From Rhodococcus wratislaviensis (lineage in GTDB: Bacteria; Actinomycetota; Actinomycetes; Mycobacteriales; Mycobacteriaceae): a stretch of DNA of 64,000 bases. How positions within the stretch are numbered: position 1 is the stretch's first letter; each line of letters opens with the position of its first letter. The DNA lies in assembly GCF_900455735.1 (NCBI RefSeq), contig NZ_UAUI01000024.1, forward strand, positions 282,501-346,500. Reading direction: 5' to 3'. The position numbers and the translations under genes are program-made. The notes below the pieces were generated by a model. It was not told the origin of the DNA. It ran no database searches and was given only the letters and a program-made list of their open reading frames with translations. This document shows, piece after piece, positions 11,426 to 20,054 of the stretch.

Positions 11426-11471
11426 CCCGTGAGTACTTGTTAACCGCGGGCGGTTAACAAGTACTCACGGG
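11426..11471. repeat. Palindromic element, family A copy 1 (terminator-like)
   Basis: A perfect 22-bp inverted repeat with a 2-nt loop (11426-11447 pairs with 11450-11471) begins immediately after the crotonase stop codon. The arm starts CCCGTGAGTACTTGTTAACC. The same sequence recurs at 34120 and 51125. It is A+T-richer than its surroundings and would form a strong hairpin. Confidence 0.9.
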
Positions 11472-11512
11472 CGGCGCAGCCGCACACTCTCTCCTCCTCG
11501 AAAGGGAACATC

Positions 11513-12706
11513 ATGACCAACGCTGTCATCGTGGACGTCGTCCGCCTCGCCTCCGGCAAGGGCAAGCCGGGCGGCGCGCTGTCCGGTACGCACCCGGTCG
11601 AATTGCTCGCGCACGTGCTGCGCAGCATCGTCGAACGCAACGGCATCGACCCCGCCCAGGTCGACGACGTCATCGGCGGCTGCGTCGGGCAGGCAGGCGA
11701 GCAGGCCCTCAACATCTCCCGGACCGCGGTGCTGTCGGCGGGATTCCCGGATTCGGTTCCGGCCACCACCGTCGACCGCCAGTGCGGCTCGAGCCAGCAG
11801 GCGGCGCACTTCGCCGCGCAGGGCGTGATCGCCGGTGCCTACGACATCGTGATCGCCTGCGGTGTGGAGTCGATGTCCCGTGTTCCGATGGGCACGACGA
11901 CCATCGGTCAGGACGCGTCCGGCCCGGGTATCGCCGCCCGCTACCCCGAGGGACTCGTCAACCAGGGCATCTCCGCCGAACTGATCGCCGCCAAGTGGAA
12001 GTTCGACCGCGACACCCTCGACAGTTTCTCCGCGCAGTCGCACCAGCGTGCCGCCGACGCCTTGTCGAAGGGGTTGTTCGACAAGGAGATCGTCCCGATC
12101 TCGGTCACCAACGCTGCCGGTGAGACGGTGACGCACACCGCCGACGAGACCGTGCGCGCCTCCACCACCGCCGAGGGTCTGTCCGGGCTGAAGTCGTCGT
12201 TCTACTCCGAGAAGTACGCGGCCCGGTTCCCCGAGGCACAGTGGCACATCACGCCCGGGAACTCGTCGCCGCTGACCGACGGCGCGTCCGCGGCGCTGAT
12301 CATGAGCGAGGAGATGGCCTCGAAGCTGGGCCTGACCCCGCGGGCACGGTTCCACTCGTTCGCCGTCGCCGGTGACGACCCGGTCTTCATGCTCACCGCG
12401 CCGATCCCGGCGACCAAGAAGATCCTCGCGAAGTCGGGGCTGAGCATCGACGACATCGACGCCTACGAGGTCAACGAGGCGTTCGCGCCGGTGCCGCTGG
12501 CGTGGGCGCACGAGTTCGGGGCCGACCCGGCCAAGCTCAACCCGTGGGGCGGCGCCATCGCGCTCGGGCACGCACTCGGTTCGTCGGGCACCCGCCTGCT
12601 GAGCACCCTGGTCAACAACCTCGAGGCCACCGGCGGACGCTACGGCCTGCAGACCATGTGTGAGGGCGCGGGCATGGCCAACGCCACCATCATCGAACGC
12701 ATCTGA
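11513..12706 (+). CDS. Acetyl-CoA acyltransferase (thiolase)
   Basis: This 397-aa thiolase has all catalytic elements: nucleophile Cys91 (DRQCGSS), NEAFAP, His353 (GHALGSSG) and Cys383 (CEGAGMANA). It would cleave 3-ketoacyl-CoA with CoA in the last step of beta-oxidation, or act on a branched or steroid-derived side chain like the FadA5/FadA6 group, which I cannot separate by eye. The ATG has GAAAGGG upstream. The dehydrogenase gene follows 40 bases later, matching consecutive beta-oxidation steps. Confidence 0.9.
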   Translation: MTNAVIVDVVRLASGKGKPGGALSGTHPVELLAHVLRSIVERNGIDPAQVDDVIGGCVGQAGEQALNISRTAVLSAGFPDSVPATTVDRQCGSSQQAAHFAAQGVIAGAYDIVIACGVESMSRVPMGTTTIGQDASGPGIAARYPEGLVNQGISAELIAAKWKFDRDTLDSFSAQSHQRAADALSKGLFDKEIVPISVTNAAGETVTHTADETVRASTTAEGLSGLKSSFYSEKYAARFPEAQWHITPGNSSPLTDGASAALIMSEEMASKLGLTPRARFHSFAVAGDDPVFMLTAPIPATKKILAKSGLSIDDIDAYEVNEAFAPVPLAWAHEFGADPAKLNPWGGAIALGHALGSSGTRLLSTLVNNLEATGGRYGLQTMCEGAGMANATIIERI

Positions 12707-12746
12707 CCCACTTCCCCGAAAAATCCTGCTTCCGAAAGGTATAGAC

Positions 12747-13508
12747 ATGATCGTCAACGACAGCGTCGCACTCGTCACCGGCGGTGCCTCGGGCCTCGGC
12801 CTGGCCACCACCAAGGCCCTGCTCGCCGACGGCGCCAGCGTCGTCATCATCGACCTGCCCTCGTCCAACGGTGAAACCGTCGCCAAGGAACTCGGCGACC
12901 GCGTGCGCTTCGCTGCCGGCGACGTCACCAGCGAGGCCGACGTGTCCGCCGCACTCGATGTCGCGGAGTCGCTCGGACCGCTGCGTGTCGCCGTGAACTG
13001 CGCCGGCATCGGCAACGCCATCAAGACCGTGAGCAAGAACGGCGCGTTCCCGCTGGCCGACTTCACCAAGATCGTCACCGTCAACCTGATCGGCACGTTC
13101 AACGTGATCCGCCTTGCTGCCGAGCGCATCTCGAAGAACGAGCCGATCGACGGCGAGCGCGGCGTCATCATCAACACCGCCTCCGTCGCCGCATACGAGG
13201 GCCAGATCGGTCAGGCCGCGTACTCCGCGTCCAAGGGCGGCGTCGTCGGCATGACCCTGCCGATCGCCCGCGACCTCGCGTCGCTGCTGATCCGCGTCAA
13301 CACCATCGCGCCCGGCCTGTTCAAGACGCCGCTGCTCGGCTCCCTGCCGGAGGCGGCGCAGCAGTCGCTCGGCGGTCAGGTTCCGCACCCCTCGCGTCTC
13401 GGCGACCCGTCCGAGTACGGCGCGCTCGCCGCGCACATCGTCAGCAACCCGATGCTCAACGGCGAGACCATCCGTCTCGACGGCGCCATCCGCATGGCAC
13501 CGCGCTGA
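12747..13508 (+). CDS. 3-hydroxyacyl-CoA dehydrogenase, SDR type (HSD10-like)
   Basis: This 253-aa short-chain dehydrogenase has NAD-binding TGGASGLG (11-18), the NAG equivalent NCAG, and the catalytic triad Ser146, Tyr159 and Lys163. The insert and C-terminus (ERGVIINTASVAAYEGQ, ETIRLDGAIRMAPR) are characteristic of type-2 3-hydroxyacyl-CoA dehydrogenase/HSD10. It would oxidise 3-hydroxyacyl-CoA to 3-ketoacyl-CoA for the thiolase just upstream. The ATG at 12747 has GAAAGG seven bases upstream, while the open frame continues further 5'. A close paralogue lies at 57661-58428. Confidence 0.9.
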   Translation: MIVNDSVALVTGGASGLGLATTKALLADGASVVIIDLPSSNGETVAKELGDRVRFAAGDVTSEADVSAALDVAESLGPLRVAVNCAGIGNAIKTVSKNGAFPLADFTKIVTVNLIGTFNVIRLAAERISKNEPIDGERGVIINTASVAAYEGQIGQAAYSASKGGVVGMTLPIARDLASLLIRVNTIAPGLFKTPLLGSLPEAAQQSLGGQVPHPSRLGDPSEYGALAAHIVSNPMLNGETIRLDGAIRMAPR

Positions 13509-13518
13509 TCGGCGAACT

Positions 13519-14160
13519 GTGACGCTGCGCGAGGACGGGCCGACCGTGACGGAGCCGGTGTACGCCGACTGGCGGACGTTCGAGGCCCTGCCGCTGACGC
13601 CCATCCTCGAGCAGGCACTGGATCTGTTCAACGAGAACGGTTACCACGGCACGACGGTGCGGCAGATCGCCCGTCGTGTCGGGGTGACCGTTCCCGCCCT
13701 GTATTACCACCACGAGAGCAAGGAAGCCGTTCTCGTGGCCCTGTTCGAAATGCAGATGCGCGAGCTGAACGACCGTGCCGAGGCAGCCGCCCGCGAGGCC
13801 GGCGACGACGCGGTGGCGCAATTCTCCAACGTCGTCGAGGCGATCGTCCTGTACATGACGTACCGGGTGCGGCACGTCTCCCTCGACACCGAGTTGCGGC
13901 ACGTCTCGGCCGACAGCCGCAGCCGCTACGCCGCGTCCCGCAAGCGGCTCGAATTGATGTTGGTCGACCTCGTCGCCGACTGCGTCGCCCGCGACGTGTT
14001 CCACAGTGGGGACGTCCCCGAGACCGTGCGCGCCCTCCTCGGGATGTGCCAGTCCATTCCACGCTGGTACCAGCCGGGCGGGGCACTGACCCCCGAGCAG
14101 GTCGCCGACCGCTACGTCGACATCGCCCTACACACCGTCGGGTATCAACCCGCCCACTGA
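13519..14160 (+). CDS. TetR family transcriptional regulator
   Basis: This 213-aa protein has a TetR DNA-binding domain (ILEQALDLFNENGYHGTTVRQIARRVGVTVPALYYHHESKEA) followed by a helical ligand domain. A GTG at 13519 gives 213 residues. A second GTG at 13546, with GAGGA ten bases upstream, may be the true start. It lies between the HSD10-type dehydrogenase and an acyl-CoA dehydrogenase, so it probably controls this beta-oxidation block in response to an acyl-CoA. That ligand is an inference from TetR/FadR-like regulators in related loci. Confidence 0.85.
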   Translation: MTLREDGPTVTEPVYADWRTFEALPLTPILEQALDLFNENGYHGTTVRQIARRVGVTVPALYYHHESKEAVLVALFEMQMRELNDRAEAAAREAGDDAVAQFSNVVEAIVLYMTYRVRHVSLDTELRHVSADSRSRYAASRKRLELMLVDLVADCVARDVFHSGDVPETVRALLGMCQSIPRWYQPGGALTPEQVADRYVDIALHTVGYQPAH

Positions 14161-14215
14161 CATCGCGCCGGGTCCACCGAGCCGGACGAGCTCGTCCCGG
14201 CGACAAGGAGAGACC

Positions 14216-15367
14216 ATGCAGCGCACCCTTTTCGACAAGGACCACGAAGCGTACCGGGAGACCGTGCGCGAGTTCCTCGCCCGCGAGATCGAGCCGAACT
14301 ACGAACGGTGGGAATCCGAGCGGCTCATCGACCGCTCGGCATGGCTGGCGGCCGGCAAGTCCGGGATCGTCGGACTCGGTGTACCCGAGGAGTTCGGTGG
14401 CTCAGGCGTCACCGACTACCGGTTCCGGTACGTCGTCGCCGAGGAGATCGCCCGCACCGCGACGACGTCGTTCGGTTCGGGACTGTCCCTCCAGGACGAC
14501 ATTGCCATCCCGTACATCGCGAACCTCGGCACCGACGAGCAGAAGCAGCGGTGGCTGCCCGGCATGGCCGCGGGCGAGCTGATCGGCGCGATCGCGATGA
14601 CCGAGCCCGGTGCCGGCAGCGACCTGCAGGGCGTGAAGACCACCGCCGTGCGCGACGGCGACGAGTGGGTGATCAACGGCCAGAAGACGTTCATCACCAA
14701 CGGCATTCACTCCGACCTCGTCATCGTCGTCGCGCGCACCGACCCGAACGCCGGTTCCAAGGGCTTCTCCCTGCTCGTCGTGGAGCGGGGCACGCCCGGC
14801 TTCAGCCGTGGCCGCAAGCTGCACAAGGTGGGCCTGGCCGGTCAGGACACGGCCGAGCTCGTGTTCGAGGACGTGCGGGTACCCGCCACCAATCTGCTCG
14901 GCACCGAGGGTCGCGGATTCGTCCATCTCATGGAAAACCTGCCCCTCGAACGCATTTCAATCGCGGTCAACGCGATCGCCGCAGCGAAGGCCGCGTATCG
15001 GTGGACCAGGGACTACGTGTTCGAGCGCAAGGCGTTCGGCAAGCCGATCGGCGATCTGCAGAACACCCGGTTCGCGCTCGCGGAGATGCTCACCGAGATC
15101 GAGGTGACCGAATCGCACATCGACCGGTGCGTACTCGCGTTGAACGCGGACGAACTCACCGCCGTCGACGCGTCGAAGGGCAAGTGGTGGGCCAGTGAGC
15201 TGCAGAAGCGTGTCGTCGACCGCTGCGTCCAGTTGCACGGCGGCTACGGCTACATGATGGAGTACCCCATCGGCCGCGCGTACGTCGACAGCCGGATCCA
15301 GACGATCTACGGCGGCACCACCGAGATCATGAAGGAAATCATCGGGCGCGATATCGCGGCAGGATAG
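14216..15367 (+). CDS. Acyl-CoA dehydrogenase (LCAD/IVD-like)
   Basis: This 383-aa FAD enzyme introduces the 2,3-double bond into an acyl-CoA. Signatures are AMTEPGAGSDLQG, the FAD segment RKAFGKPIGDLQNTRF, and the C-terminal IYGGTTEIMKEIIGR. The base position used by short- and medium-chain enzymes (Glu in YEGT) is Gly here. Glu245 (LPLERI) occupies the place of the base in isovaleryl- and long-chain-type enzymes. The ATG has AAGGAG six bases upstream. It completes a dehydrogenase, hydratase, 3-hydroxyacyl dehydrogenase, thiolase set in this 5-kb block. Confidence 0.9.
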   Translation: MQRTLFDKDHEAYRETVREFLAREIEPNYERWESERLIDRSAWLAAGKSGIVGLGVPEEFGGSGVTDYRFRYVVAEEIARTATTSFGSGLSLQDDIAIPYIANLGTDEQKQRWLPGMAAGELIGAIAMTEPGAGSDLQGVKTTAVRDGDEWVINGQKTFITNGIHSDLVIVVARTDPNAGSKGFSLLVVERGTPGFSRGRKLHKVGLAGQDTAELVFEDVRVPATNLLGTEGRGFVHLMENLPLERISIAVNAIAAAKAAYRWTRDYVFERKAFGKPIGDLQNTRFALAEMLTEIEVTESHIDRCVLALNADELTAVDASKGKWWASELQKRVVDRCVQLHGGYGYMMEYPIGRAYVDSRIQTIYGGTTEIMKEIIGRDIAAG

Positions 15368-15379
15368 GCGGCTCCGCCG

Positions 15380-15425
15380 CCCGTGCGTGGTTGACGAGTC
15401 TCTGGACTCCTTAACCGCGCACGGG
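15380..15425. repeat. Palindromic element, family C copy 1 (bidirectional terminator-like)
   Basis: A 21-bp inverted repeat with three mismatches and a 4-nt loop (15380-15400 with 15405-15425) has arms starting CCCGTGCG and meeting at GAGTC/GACTC. It lies between the convergent acyl-CoA dehydrogenase and nitronate monooxygenase genes. A related copy is at 56969. Confidence 0.85.
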
Positions 15426-15435
15426 CGCGAAGCGT

Positions 15436-16413
15436 CTAGAGCAGGCGAGCCCGCGCGTCACCGTATTCACGGGTGAGGCGCTCGACGATCTCCGCTGCCG
15501 GGACGACGGCGTCGACGGCGCCGATACCCTGTCCGGCGCCCCAGATGTCGCGCCAGGGCTTGGCCTCCGACTTCGCGGCAGTGTCCGCGTCCTCGCCGAC
15601 ACCGAAGTCCATGGCGGACGGGTCCGACACGGCGAGGTTGTGCGGGTCGAGTCCGGCGGCCTCGATGCTGCCGCGCAGGTAGTTGCCGTGCACACCGGTG
15701 AACAGGTTGGAGTAGACGATGTCGGACGCGGTGGAGTCGACGATCATCTGCTTGTACCGCTGGTCCGCGTTGGCCTCCTCGGTGGCGATGAACGCGGAGC
15801 CGATGTAGGCGAGGTCGGCGCCTGCGGCCTGTGCGGCGAGGACCGAGCGGCCGTGGGCGATGGACCCCGACAACAGGACCGGTCCGTCGAACCACTCGCG
15901 GATCTCCTGGATCAACGCGAACGGCGACAGGGTGCCCGCGTGTCCACCGGCGCCGGCCGCGACGGCGATGAGGCCGTCGGCGCCCTTCTCCACGGCCTTC
16001 TTCGCGAACTTGTTGTTGATGACGTCGTGGAGAACGATGCCGCCGTAGCTGTGGATGGCCTCGTTGACGTCGGCGCGGGCGCCGAGGGATGTGATGACGA
16101 TCGGGACCTCGAACTCGACGATGGTCGCGAGGTCCTCGTCGAGGCGGTCGTTGCTCTTGTGGACGATCAGGTTGACCGCGTAGGGCGCGGACGGTGTCTC
16201 GGGGTTGTTGGCGTCGTGCTTGGCGAGGGCTTCGGTGATACGGGTGAGCCATTCACGCAAGACGGGCTGCGGGCGGGCATTCAGGGAGGGGAAGGAGCCG
16301 ACGATACCCGACGTCGACTGGGCGATCACCAGGTCGGGACCCGAGACGATGAACATCGGCGACGCGACCACAGGCAGGCGAAGCCGGTCTTGCAGGATGG
16401 GGGGCAGGCTCAT
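15436..16413 (-). CDS. Nitronate monooxygenase / 2-nitropropane dioxygenase family protein
   Basis: This 325-aa TIM-barrel flavoprotein has the family N-terminus LRLPVVASPMFIVSGPDLVIA, the GAGGHAG segment, and GSAFIATEE near the FMN phosphate site. Characterised members oxidise alkyl nitronates, but many close relatives act on other substrates or serve as enoyl reductases. The ATG at 16413 has AAGGAG seven bases upstream. It is the last gene of the crotonase, NTF2-like, monooxygenase operon, 23 bases after its neighbour. Confidence 0.85.
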   Translation of the reverse strand: MSLPPILQDRLRLPVVASPMFIVSGPDLVIAQSTSGIVGSFPSLNARPQPVLREWLTRITEALAKHDANNPETPSAPYAVNLIVHKSNDRLDEDLATIVEFEVPIVITSLGARADVNEAIHSYGGIVLHDVINNKFAKKAVEKGADGLIAVAAGAGGHAGTLSPFALIQEIREWFDGPVLLSGSIAHGRSVLAAQAAGADLAYIGSAFIATEEANADQRYKQMIVDSTASDIVYSNLFTGVHGNYLRGSIEAAGLDPHNLAVSDPSAMDFGVGEDADTAAKSEAKPWRDIWGAGQGIGAVDAVVPAAEIVERLTREYGDARARLL

Positions 16414-16436
16414 GAATTTCTCCTTGATGCAGTGGT

Positions 16437-16841
16437 TTACGACGGGGAGAGCTGGGCGGCCATCAGCGGGATGAGCGCCTGCAGGCCTTTCACGGGACGG
16501 ACCATCACCTTGAACGACGTGATCTGGTCGCGGTCGTTCCAGTGGACGAGGTCGATGCCGTTGACGTGGATGCCGTCGAGTTCGGTGGCGAATTCCAGGA
16601 CCGCCGAACGGTCGCCGTACCACTCCTCGACGTAGTGGAAACCGGTGCCGTCGAAGACGGTCAGGGCGGCGCGGAGGTACGCGAGGACCTTCGCCTTCCC
16701 TTCCTGTGGAGTGAACACCGCGGGTGAGGAGAACACGGCGTCGTCCGCGATCAGGGCGTCGAGGGCGGCGAGGTCGCAATGTTCGACGACGTGGTGCCAG
16801 CGCTCGACGACGCCGGGGCGGGCCGGCAGTTCGGCGGTCAT
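16437..16841 (-). CDS. NTF2-like (SnoaL-type) protein
   Basis: This 134-aa protein has the nuclear-transport-factor-2 cone fold pattern: an N-terminal helix (VVERWHHVVEHCDLAALDALIADDAVF) followed by strands including FHYVEEWYGDRSAVLEFATEL and INGIDLVHWNDRDQI-like segments. Such proteins include ketosteroid isomerase, SnoaL cyclases and many with unknown ligands. The start overlaps the crotonase stop by four bases (ATGA), indicating translational coupling. Confidence 0.8.
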   Translation of the reverse strand: MTAELPARPGVVERWHHVVEHCDLAALDALIADDAVFSSPAVFTPQEGKAKVLAYLRAALTVFDGTGFHYVEEWYGDRSAVLEFATELDGIHVNGIDLVHWNDRDQITSFKVMVRPVKGLQALIPLMAAQLSPS

Positions 16842-17695
16842 CCGCGGAACGCCGGGGTCGGGAGGTCTTCGCCGAACACGTCGGGCAGGTCGTCGCGCAC
16901 GCTGTCGGGGAACACGGCGGGCCGTTTCTCGAGGAACGCGGAGATGCCTTCGCGCGCGTCCGGTCCGATGCCACGGATGTTGATCCCGCGTGTCTCGACC
17001 CGGTGCGCGATCATCGGATGCTCGGCGCCGAGTGCCCGCCACATCATCTGGCGCGACAGCGCCACCGACACCGGGGCGGAGTGCTCGGTCAGGCTTCGGG
17101 CCAGCGCGTACGCCTCGTCGAGCAGGGATTCACGCGGGTACAACTTGTACACGAGGCCGGCGTCGAACGCTTCCGTGGCAGGGAACACCCGGCCGGAGTA
17201 GACCCAGTCGAGGGCCGTCTGCAGGGGGACGAGGCGCGGCAGGAACCAGGTCGAGCAGGATTCGGGGACGATGCCGCGGCGGTTGAAGACGAATCCGATG
17301 CGGGCGTCGTCGGCGGCGAGACGGAAGTCGGCGGCGAGGGTCATCGTGATGCCCACTCCCACAGCCGGTCCGTTGATCGCGGCGATGATCGGTTTGCGGG
17401 ATTCGAACATCCGGAGCACCACGCGGCCGCCACCGTCGCGGCGGGCCTCGGCGTCCTCGTCCTCGTCCTGCCAGTGATCGAACGTGGCGGCACCGGCCGA
17501 CAGGTCTGCGCCCGCGCAGAACGCTCGTCCGGCTCCGGTGAGCACGATCGCCCGGACGGAATCGTCCGCGTCGAGTTGGTCGTACGCGGCGATCAGCTCG
17601 TTCTCCATGGTGGTGGTGAACGCGTTGAGCTGGTCGGGCCGGTTCAAGGTGATCGTCGCGATGCCGTCCGCGACGGCGAGTCCGATGTGATCCAC
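16838..17695 (-). CDS. Crotonase (isomerase-like enoyl-CoA hydratase family)
   Basis: This 285-aa crotonase has GRAFCAGADLSAG and NGPAVGVGITMTLAADF, with an Asp/Glu-rich insert at residues 74-86 (DHWQDEDEDAEARR). Both hydratase glutamates are replaced. The active-site strand reads GFVFNRRGIVPESCSTWFLP, with Glu145 after Pro, as in PaaG/isomerase-type members. The GTG at 17695 has no good Shine-Dalgarno sequence. It is divergent from a TetR gene, and a TetR-box candidate lies just upstream, suggesting direct control of this operon. Confidence 0.85.
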   Translation of the reverse strand: MDHIGLAVADGIATITLNRPDQLNAFTTTMENELIAAYDQLDADDSVRAIVLTGAGRAFCAGADLSAGAATFDHWQDEDEDAEARRDGGGRVVLRMFESRKPIIAAINGPAVGVGITMTLAADFRLAADDARIGFVFNRRGIVPESCSTWFLPRLVPLQTALDWVYSGRVFPATEAFDAGLVYKLYPRESLLDEAYALARSLTEHSAPVSVALSRQMMWRALGAEHPMIAHRVETRGINIRGIGPDAREGISAFLEKRPAVFPDSVRDDLPDVFGEDLPTPAFRG

Positions 17696-17716
17696 CGCCC
17701 CAGCATGACATTGTTA

Positions 17717-17730
17717 CCGAACGATCGCTA
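17717..17730. promoter_or_regulatory. TetR-type operator candidate
   Basis: CCGAACGATCGCTA lies 22 bases upstream of the crotonase start and 75 bases upstream of the divergent tetR start. It matches the recurring CCGAACGANCG motif at 10586, 23390 and 23510. Confidence 0.55.
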
Positions 17731-17804
17731 GAGCGGGTTCTGTGACGGGACCCACTACCCTGGAGTGGTCGTGTGACGATCGGAGCGGGGACGGAGACCG
17801 AGGG

Positions 17805-18410
17805 ATGTGCGCTGCAAAGGTGGCCGCCGTGGCAACGGGTACCGGGCGGCAGGTGATCCTCGACTCCGCGGTGGCCAACATGAACGAACGCGGCTATCAC
17901 GGCACGTCCATGCGCGACATCGCCCGCGGCGCCGACATCACCGTCGCCTCGATCTACCACCACTTCGCGTCGAAGCAGGAGATCCTGCAGGACATCATGG
18001 TGCGCGCACTCCACGACGCCATCGCGATGACCCGCGGTGCGCTGCTCCGCTCGGGGGGCGCCCCCGCCGACCAGCTGCAGGCGCTGATGCGGGCGTGGGT
18101 CATGTTCCACACCACCCGGCAGCTGGACGCAATGGTCGGTGCCACCGAGATACGCAGCCTCGACGACGCCGGCCGCCGGCTCGTCGTCGCCCTCCGCGAC
18201 GAGCAGGAGCACCTCTTCCGCGACGTCGTCGAGCGTGGTGTCGAGGAGGGCGACTTCGCGACCGAATTCCCGCGGGACGCCGTCCGCGGCATCATCAACA
18301 TGGGTCAATCGGTGTGCACGTGGTGGCACGCCGACGGTCCGCTGAAGCCCGAGGAACTCGCCGAGCGCTACGCCGACCTCGCCCTGGCGATGGTGAAACC
18401 GACCGTCTGA
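17805..18410 (+). CDS. TetR family transcriptional regulator
   Basis: This regulator of about 201 aa has an N-terminal HTH (ILDSAVANMNERGYHGTSMRDIARGADITVASIYHHFASKQEIL) and a helical effector domain. The ATG at 17805, preceded by GGAGACCGAGGG, gives a normal TetR length, though the frame is open back to a GTG at 17742. It is divergent from the crotonase/NTF2-like/nitronate monooxygenase operon with a CCGAACGATCG box between them. It is therefore likely to repress that operon and itself. Confidence 0.85.
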   Translation: MCAAKVAAVATGTGRQVILDSAVANMNERGYHGTSMRDIARGADITVASIYHHFASKQEILQDIMVRALHDAIAMTRGALLRSGGAPADQLQALMRAWVMFHTTRQLDAMVGATEIRSLDDAGRRLVVALRDEQEHLFRDVVERGVEEGDFATEFPRDAVRGIINMGQSVCTWWHADGPLKPEELAERYADLALAMVKPTV

Positions 18411-18471
18411 TCGCCGCCGCCGCGTCCCGGGCAGAATCGGGGCAGCGGTCGCCGCGGAAACGGAGCGTGAG

Positions 18472-19473
18472 ATGAAGTTCGCCAGACGGCTCGACGCTCT
18501 CCAGCAGAGATACCCGGCGATGGGTTTCCCGATCGCCGTCACGTACAAATTTCTCGACGACCAGGGTGTGTACCTCGCGGCGTTGATCGCCTACTACGGG
18601 TTCATCTCGCTGTTTCCACTCCTGCTTCTGCTGTCCACGGTGCTCGGTTTCGTGCTGTCGGGGCACCCCGAACTGCAGCAGGACATCATCGACTCGGCGC
18701 TCAGCCAGTTCCCGGTCATCGGCGCCGACCTGGCCGACCCGCACCGGATCGGTGGCGGGGTGACGGGCCTGGTGATCGGACTCGTGGGTGCGCTCTACGG
18801 CGGCCTCGGGGTGGCGCTGGCCAGCCAGAACGCGATGAACACGGCGTGGTCGGTGCCCCGCAACATGCGGCCCGATCCGATCCGCGGCCGGCTGCGGGGA
18901 CTGCTGCTGCTCGGGACGATCGGACTCGCCGTCCTCGGCACTGCCGCGGTCGCCGCGGTCGGCGCCGCGACGCACCTGTCCGGATCGTCCAGCGTGCTTC
19001 TCATGCTCGCCGCGATCACGATCAACTCCGCGATCTTCATCCTCGCATTCCGGCTCGCCACTGCCCGGCCGCTGTCCGTCGCCGACGTCGCGCCCGGTGC
19101 CGTCGCGGCAGCCGTGTTGTGGCAGGTGCTCCAGTCGTTCGGTGCGTATTACGTGAGCAAGGTGGTGAGCACGGCGTCCGTGACGAACGGGGTGTTCGCC
19201 GTCGTGCTGGGGTTGCTGGCGTTCCTCTTCCTCGCCGCCGCGGCGATCGTGGTGTGCGTGGAAATCAACGTCGTCCGCGTCGACAGACTGCACCCGCGGG
19301 CGCTGCTCGGGCCGTTCACGGACAAGGCCGACCTCGTGGAGGGCGACAAACGGACGTTCACCGACCAGGCGAAGGCGCAACGCGCGGTACCGCACGAGGG
19401 CATCCACGTCACGTTCGACGAAGTTTCTGCGAAGATGGACAGGCCTGGACCGCCCTCGAAGGAGGAGCCATGA
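18472..19473 (+). CDS. YihY/BrkB family inner-membrane protein
   Basis: This 333-aa protein has about six membrane-spanning helices and the YihY pattern: DDQGVYLAALIAYYGFISLFPLLLLL near residue 29, a GLVGALYGGLGVALASQNAMNTAW segment, and the final VVLGLLAFLFLAAAAIVVCVEINVVRV helix. It ends in a charged cytoplasmic tail of about 55 residues. The family was once annotated as RNase BN, which is incorrect. Its function remains unknown. It overlaps the next gene by four bases (ATGA). Confidence 0.88.
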   Translation: MKFARRLDALQQRYPAMGFPIAVTYKFLDDQGVYLAALIAYYGFISLFPLLLLLSTVLGFVLSGHPELQQDIIDSALSQFPVIGADLADPHRIGGGVTGLVIGLVGALYGGLGVALASQNAMNTAWSVPRNMRPDPIRGRLRGLLLLGTIGLAVLGTAAVAAVGAATHLSGSSSVLLMLAAITINSAIFILAFRLATARPLSVADVAPGAVAAAVLWQVLQSFGAYYVSKVVSTASVTNGVFAVVLGLLAFLFLAAAAIVVCVEINVVRVDRLHPRALLGPFTDKADLVEGDKRTFTDQAKAQRAVPHEGIHVTFDEVSAKMDRPGPPSKEEP

Positions 19474-19832
19474 CCGAACCGATCTTCGACAAGTCGGAGC
19501 AACTGAAGCAGGTCCAGCAGGGCATTCTTCCCGGCGAGACGATCATCGCCGTGTACGACTGCATCGGCGCGGGCACCGGCTTCCTCGGGATCACGAACCT
19601 CCGCGTCGTGATCCAGGACAAGAGCTTCGTCGGCAAGCGCACCGCGATCACGTCCGTCCCGTACAAGAACATCCGGTCGGTCTCGTTCCTCAGCAACAAG
19701 TCGTGGGCCGGCCAGTTCTTCTCCTCCAGCAGCATCGCCGTCAACGTCGCCGACACCACGTACGAGGCCGACTTCCGTGGCATGGACAAGGCCCACCACG
19801 TGCACACGGTGATCCTCGAACACATCACGTGA
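19470..19832 (+). CDS. Bacterial PH-domain-like protein
   Basis: This 120-aa protein has the strand pattern of small bacterial PH-like domains: LPGETIIAVYDCIGAGTGFLGITNLRVVIQDKS, VPYKNIRSVSFLS, and a C-terminal helix (DKAHHVHTVILEHI). Such domains mediate membrane or protein binding and have no known catalytic role. The ATG lies in the stop of the yihY-like gene, with AAGGAGG seven bases upstream. The two are therefore translationally coupled. Confidence 0.78.
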   Translation: MTEPIFDKSEQLKQVQQGILPGETIIAVYDCIGAGTGFLGITNLRVVIQDKSFVGKRTAITSVPYKNIRSVSFLSNKSWAGQFFSSSSIAVNVADTTYEADFRGMDKAHHVHTVILEHIT

Positions 19833-19850
19833 CGTAGGTCGCTCTGCTCC

Positions 19851-19881
19851 GGTGCGTCGCCCCAGGTCACGGCGACGCACC
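19851..19881 (+). terminator. Hairpin terminator after the PH-domain gene
   Basis: GGTGCGTCGCC (19851-19861) pairs perfectly with GGCGACGCACC (19871-19881), an 11-bp stem with a 9-nt loop 18 bases after the stop codon. It has no T-tract. Confidence 0.7.
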
Positions 19882-20054
19882 CACACGCCGCGCCGGTGAG
19901 TGGAATCACGCCCGCGCGGATTATCAATTCGCTTGCGGCCTCGCCCATACTGGTACGAGCCGGTGTGCCACTCTCTCGGCCCGGTTCATCCTCAGGCGAG
20001 TCCATTGGACGTGCTCGCCGATCCTACGATCAGCCCGACGGGAGTCTTGCTGCC

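Noticed and set aside
11426..11471. Terminal inverted repeat of a MITE or insertion sequence
   Set aside because: The two arms are nearly contiguous with a 2-nt loop, no target-site duplication is evident, and copies sit precisely at gene ends. Terminator or REP-like function fits better.
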